NCBI RefSeq assembly: GCF_003340495.1
Contig: NZ_QASA01000001.1
Location: forward strand, 5,394,001 to 5,458,000
Reading direction: 5' to 3'
Source of the DNA: Adhaeribacter pallidiroseus
GTDB lineage: Bacteria; Bacteroidota; Bacteroidia; Cytophagales; Hymenobacteraceae
Length of the DNA: 64,000 nt
The position numbers and the translations under genes are program-made. The notes below the pieces were generated by a model. It was given only the letters and a program-made list of their open reading frames with translations, was not told the origin of the DNA and ran no database searches. Of this stretch, positions 61,722 through 64,000 are shown piece after piece. Every line of letters begins with the position of its first letter. The first letter of the stretch is position 1.

Positions 61722-63335
61722 TTATTTTAAAATACTTTTGCTTTTATCTTCTCCGGCTACCCAAACAGCGGCATTCCGCAACATTTTTTTCATTTCCGGC
61801 GCTTGGAAGGAACTGGCGTTATGCCCCAACAGGGTTTGGAATATTTTACCTTTACCGTAGTTATACACCCAGGCTAACGGTTCTTCCTTGCCCGTCTTTT
61901 TGGAGGTTGCTGTAAGTAAAGGTTTAATGGGTTCGTCTCCTTTTTGATTGAAATACAATTCGTCGGTTGTTTCAAAATCTTTTATTCCGGCGGTGATGGC
62001 GCTGGGCGCTTGGGTTACTTTAACCGTAAACTTGCCAAAATTATCGTGGGCGCTATTGGATTGATGGTCCCAGACCCGGCGTACTATTTTCCGGTATTCC
62101 GGCCAATCGGTATTGCCGGCTTCCGGTAAGGAATAATGAAAAGCGCCATCCGCGAAATGAATAACCATCAGTCCGCCGCCATTATTTAAATAATTGGTAA
62201 AGGCTGTTTTGGATTTTTGTTTTAATTGCGTGGAGTCTTTCCAGTTACAATAATTTAAAATAAGTACCTCGTAATCTTTTAAATCGTACTGCGATAAGTC
62301 TTCTATGTTAGTAGATACATCCACCCAAAAAGGACTGTCTTGTTCTACCGCGGCTTTTAGTAAAGGGGTGGTTTCCTGCCACGGATGCGCCGGATGGTTA
62401 TTACCGGTAAACAGGAGAGCTTTGCGGGATTTTTGGTATAAGTGCTGCGTTACTTCCTGATCAGAATAAAACTGGGCCTCGACGCCATTTTTAGGCACCG
62501 TGGCTTTGGCCGCCCAAACAATGCCATTCAACATGAGTTTCCGAAAAGCAGGATTTTCCCAGTTCGCGTAATAGTGGCCCATGGTGGTACTAAAGCCTCG
62601 TCCTCCGTCGGTGCGTTCTACTGCCCAGGCGGTGGCTTTTCCTTTATCGGCGCGGCCATTTAGTTCCGGAACTTCGGCGACAACTTTTAAACGGGAATCT
62701 TGCTCCCGGAAGCGAATATTGTAATAAAATTCGTCCTTCAGTTTAAAAGGTTTAACGCCGTTTACTACCGGATGGCTAGAGGCGGGCAAATTAATCGTAC
62801 CATCCAGCGTTTTAATAGCCGAATACCAGTTGCGTTTACCCGTATCGTCCTGCCAGTCGTAATAACCACCACCCCATTCCAAAATCTTTTTACCAATAGA
62901 ATCAGGGGCAAACGTCGAGAAATGAATAAGCGCCAAGCCGCAACCTCTTTTTATTTGCTTTTCCATTACCGGCATGCGTTCCGGAGTCATAAAAGGAACT
63001 TCCGAATACAAGTCCCCATCCCGGCCGTCGGAAGTAAAAAGAATTAAATCCGCATCGTCCAGCGTAGCCGGATTTTGTGGCCAGCCGTGCAAATAAATTT
63101 CGGTTTTTATGCCTTTTACATTGGATTGGTCCAGCATGGTTTTTAACAGGCGCACGGTTTTAATATACTCGTGAAAGCCGGCATCGTGGCTTTTCTCCCC
63201 GGCAATTAAAACAATCTTTCTGGTTTTAGCAGCGCTGCTATTAGTTCGGGTTACGGGTGCTGCCGATACTCCCAGGTAAAAAGCCATTATTAAACTCACC
63301 AACAGAACTAGCCGAAACACCAGGTTATTCTTCAT
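61722..63335 (-). CDS. Exported protein with two tandem ThuA domains
   Basis: 537 aa with signal peptide (VFRLVLLVSLIMAFYLGVSA). ThuA domain 1 (about 38-275): RKIVLIAGEKSHDAGFHEYI, LILFTSDGRDGD, CGLALIHFST, GHYYANWENPAFRKLMLNGI. ThuA domain 2 (about 305-525): KALLFTGNNHPAHPWQETTP, VLILNYCNWKDS, GGLMVIHFADGAFH, YGKGKIFQTLLGHNAS. Both keep the GGxLxxIHF motif. ThuA proteins act with ThuB-like Gfo/Idh enzymes in 3-keto-disaccharide metabolism. Upstream of the SPI/Gfo/PhyH genes, same direction. Confidence 0.88.
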   Translation of the reverse strand: MKNNLVFRLVLLVSLIMAFYLGVSAAPVTRTNSSAAKTRKIVLIAGEKSHDAGFHEYIKTVRLLKTMLDQSNVKGIKTEIYLHGWPQNPATLDDADLILFTSDGRDGDLYSEVPFMTPERMPVMEKQIKRGCGLALIHFSTFAPDSIGKKILEWGGGYYDWQDDTGKRNWYSAIKTLDGTINLPASSHPVVNGVKPFKLKDEFYYNIRFREQDSRLKVVAEVPELNGRADKGKATAWAVERTDGGRGFSTTMGHYYANWENPAFRKLMLNGIVWAAKATVPKNGVEAQFYSDQEVTQHLYQKSRKALLFTGNNHPAHPWQETTPLLKAAVEQDSPFWVDVSTNIEDLSQYDLKDYEVLILNYCNWKDSTQLKQKSKTAFTNYLNNGGGLMVIHFADGAFHYSLPEAGNTDWPEYRKIVRRVWDHQSNSAHDNFGKFTVKVTQAPSAITAGIKDFETTDELYFNQKGDEPIKPLLTATSKKTGKEEPLAWVYNYGKGKIFQTLLGHNASSFQAPEMKKMLRNAAVWVAGEDKSKSILK

Positions 63336-63627
63336 TATTTTAGACTAAAGTAAATTAGTTATCTTTTTATAAGTAGATAGCTAGGGCACTAAGGTTAATA
63401 AAATATAGTGCGTATGTAGAAAGAAATAAATAATATTATTTAATAAACCCTTTTTCCAGCATTCTGCAAGAATCTAATCAGTAGAAAGTAATAGCCGACC
63501 AACCAGTGAAAGTAAATGATCCGTAAAGAGGAACCGAACGGCTTTCTTATTTCTCCGTTTAGCGCTTGGTTCTGGTTAGTTCCTTTCCGGATGACCGGGA
63601 AATAAGCAAGGTTATTATTTTAATTAA

Positions 63628-64000
63628 CTAATTTAGATAAGTTTTTAAGGCAACAGTATCACCGAGCGATTTTAAAATTTTCTTTAAGCCGGTCAAGTTC
63701 ATTTGCAAGCCTACTTCGGCATCCGGGTCGGTGTATTCATTAATTATGCCTACGGGGCCGCGGTATTTACTTGCTTTTACTACCCGCATCATTTCTAATT
63801 CGGCATTTCCCTGCCCAACAGGCACAATCTTTACCGGATTACCCGTTTGAATACCCGAAAGGTTAAGTGCCAGCAGGTGGGGCACTATCTTGGGAAAAAA
63901 TTCGGCAAAGCGGGCTACGTGCGCTTCGGCATGATTAAAGTTATAAACCATGCCCACGTTGGGCATTTTTAAATATTCTATAATGGCCAACTGATTTTCG
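63628..64000 (-). CDS. Sugar phosphate isomerase/epimerase-type TIM barrel (5' end beyond the window)
   Basis: C-terminal 124 residues only; the reading frame is open to the right edge (ENQLAIIEYLKMPNVGMVYN). The visible part has the metal-ligand strand MVYNFNHAEAH, LLALNLSGI and RGPVGIINEY with the last Glu, as in xylose-isomerase-like barrels. It ends DTVALKTYLN. It is a fourth member of this family in the window. Confidence 0.75.
   Translation of the reverse strand, partial: ENQLAIIEYLKMPNVGMVYNFNHAEAHVARFAEFFPKIVPHLLALNLSGIQTGNPVKIVPVGQGNAELEMMRVVKASKYRGPVGIINEYTDPDAEVGLQMNLTGLKKILKSLGDTVALKTYLN

Overview
This 64 kb window comes from a Bacteroidota chromosome, most likely Cytophagales and possibly Hymenobacteraceae (Adhaeribacter/Hymenobacter-like). 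That placement is inferred. It rests on Bacteroidota-type promoters (TTG, about 19 bp, TAnnTTTG; clearest at the tRNA and rplU genes), a hybrid two-component system with a beta-propeller sensor, carboxypeptidase-D-like and PD40/OmpA proteins, a Bacteroidota-type PurM, a DUF4476 protein and many lipoproteins. No transposase, integrase, CRISPR array, rRNA or phage gene was seen. Most genes lie on the minus strand, and from 40.5 kb to the right end every protein gene does.

Layout. 0-3.5 kb: housekeeping, with ribonucleotide reductase (nrdB then nrdA, nrdA cut by the left edge) divergent from rplU-rpmA. 3.5-6.2 kb: a secreted amidohydrolase between two dense clusters of non-coding palindromic repeats. 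6.2-10.2 kb: an ECF sigma factor and a TonB-domain anti-sigma factor, divergent from a von Willebrand A protein. 10.5-17.3 kb: small proteins, an HKD nuclease, an M20 amidohydrolase, an aspartokinase of the ectoine-associated type and a sigma-54 response regulator. 17.5-22.2 kb: a giant DUF4011 helicase with a nuclease-like domain. 22.6-27.4 kb: two S41 peptidases, a probable outer-membrane protein and a membrane-anchored AraC regulator.

27.7-37.9 kb and 49-64 kb are two matching islands of oxidative sugar metabolism. Both hold Gfo/Idh oxidoreductases, xylose-isomerase-like TIM barrels, ThuA-domain proteins and phytanoyl-CoA-dioxygenase-like proteins. The second island also has a DUF1080 (3-keto-disaccharide hydrolase-like) protein, two related beta-sandwich proteins and a hybrid two-component regulator. 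The combination fits oxidation-first cleavage of glycosides or polyols through keto-sugar intermediates. No SusC/SusD pair or classical glycoside hydrolase is visible.

37.9-48.6 kb: disordered proteins, a DUF4476 protein, purM, a PD40-OmpA lipoprotein and a two-gene Fe-S oxidoreductase. tRNA-Phe sits at 48.7 kb.

The most unusual non-coding content is a set of dispersed, palindrome-rich repeats confined to intergenic gaps. One family of about 220 bp has five copies; another of about 185 bp has two copies and three competing stems. Protein functions are read from motifs and family knowledge; no database search was possible.
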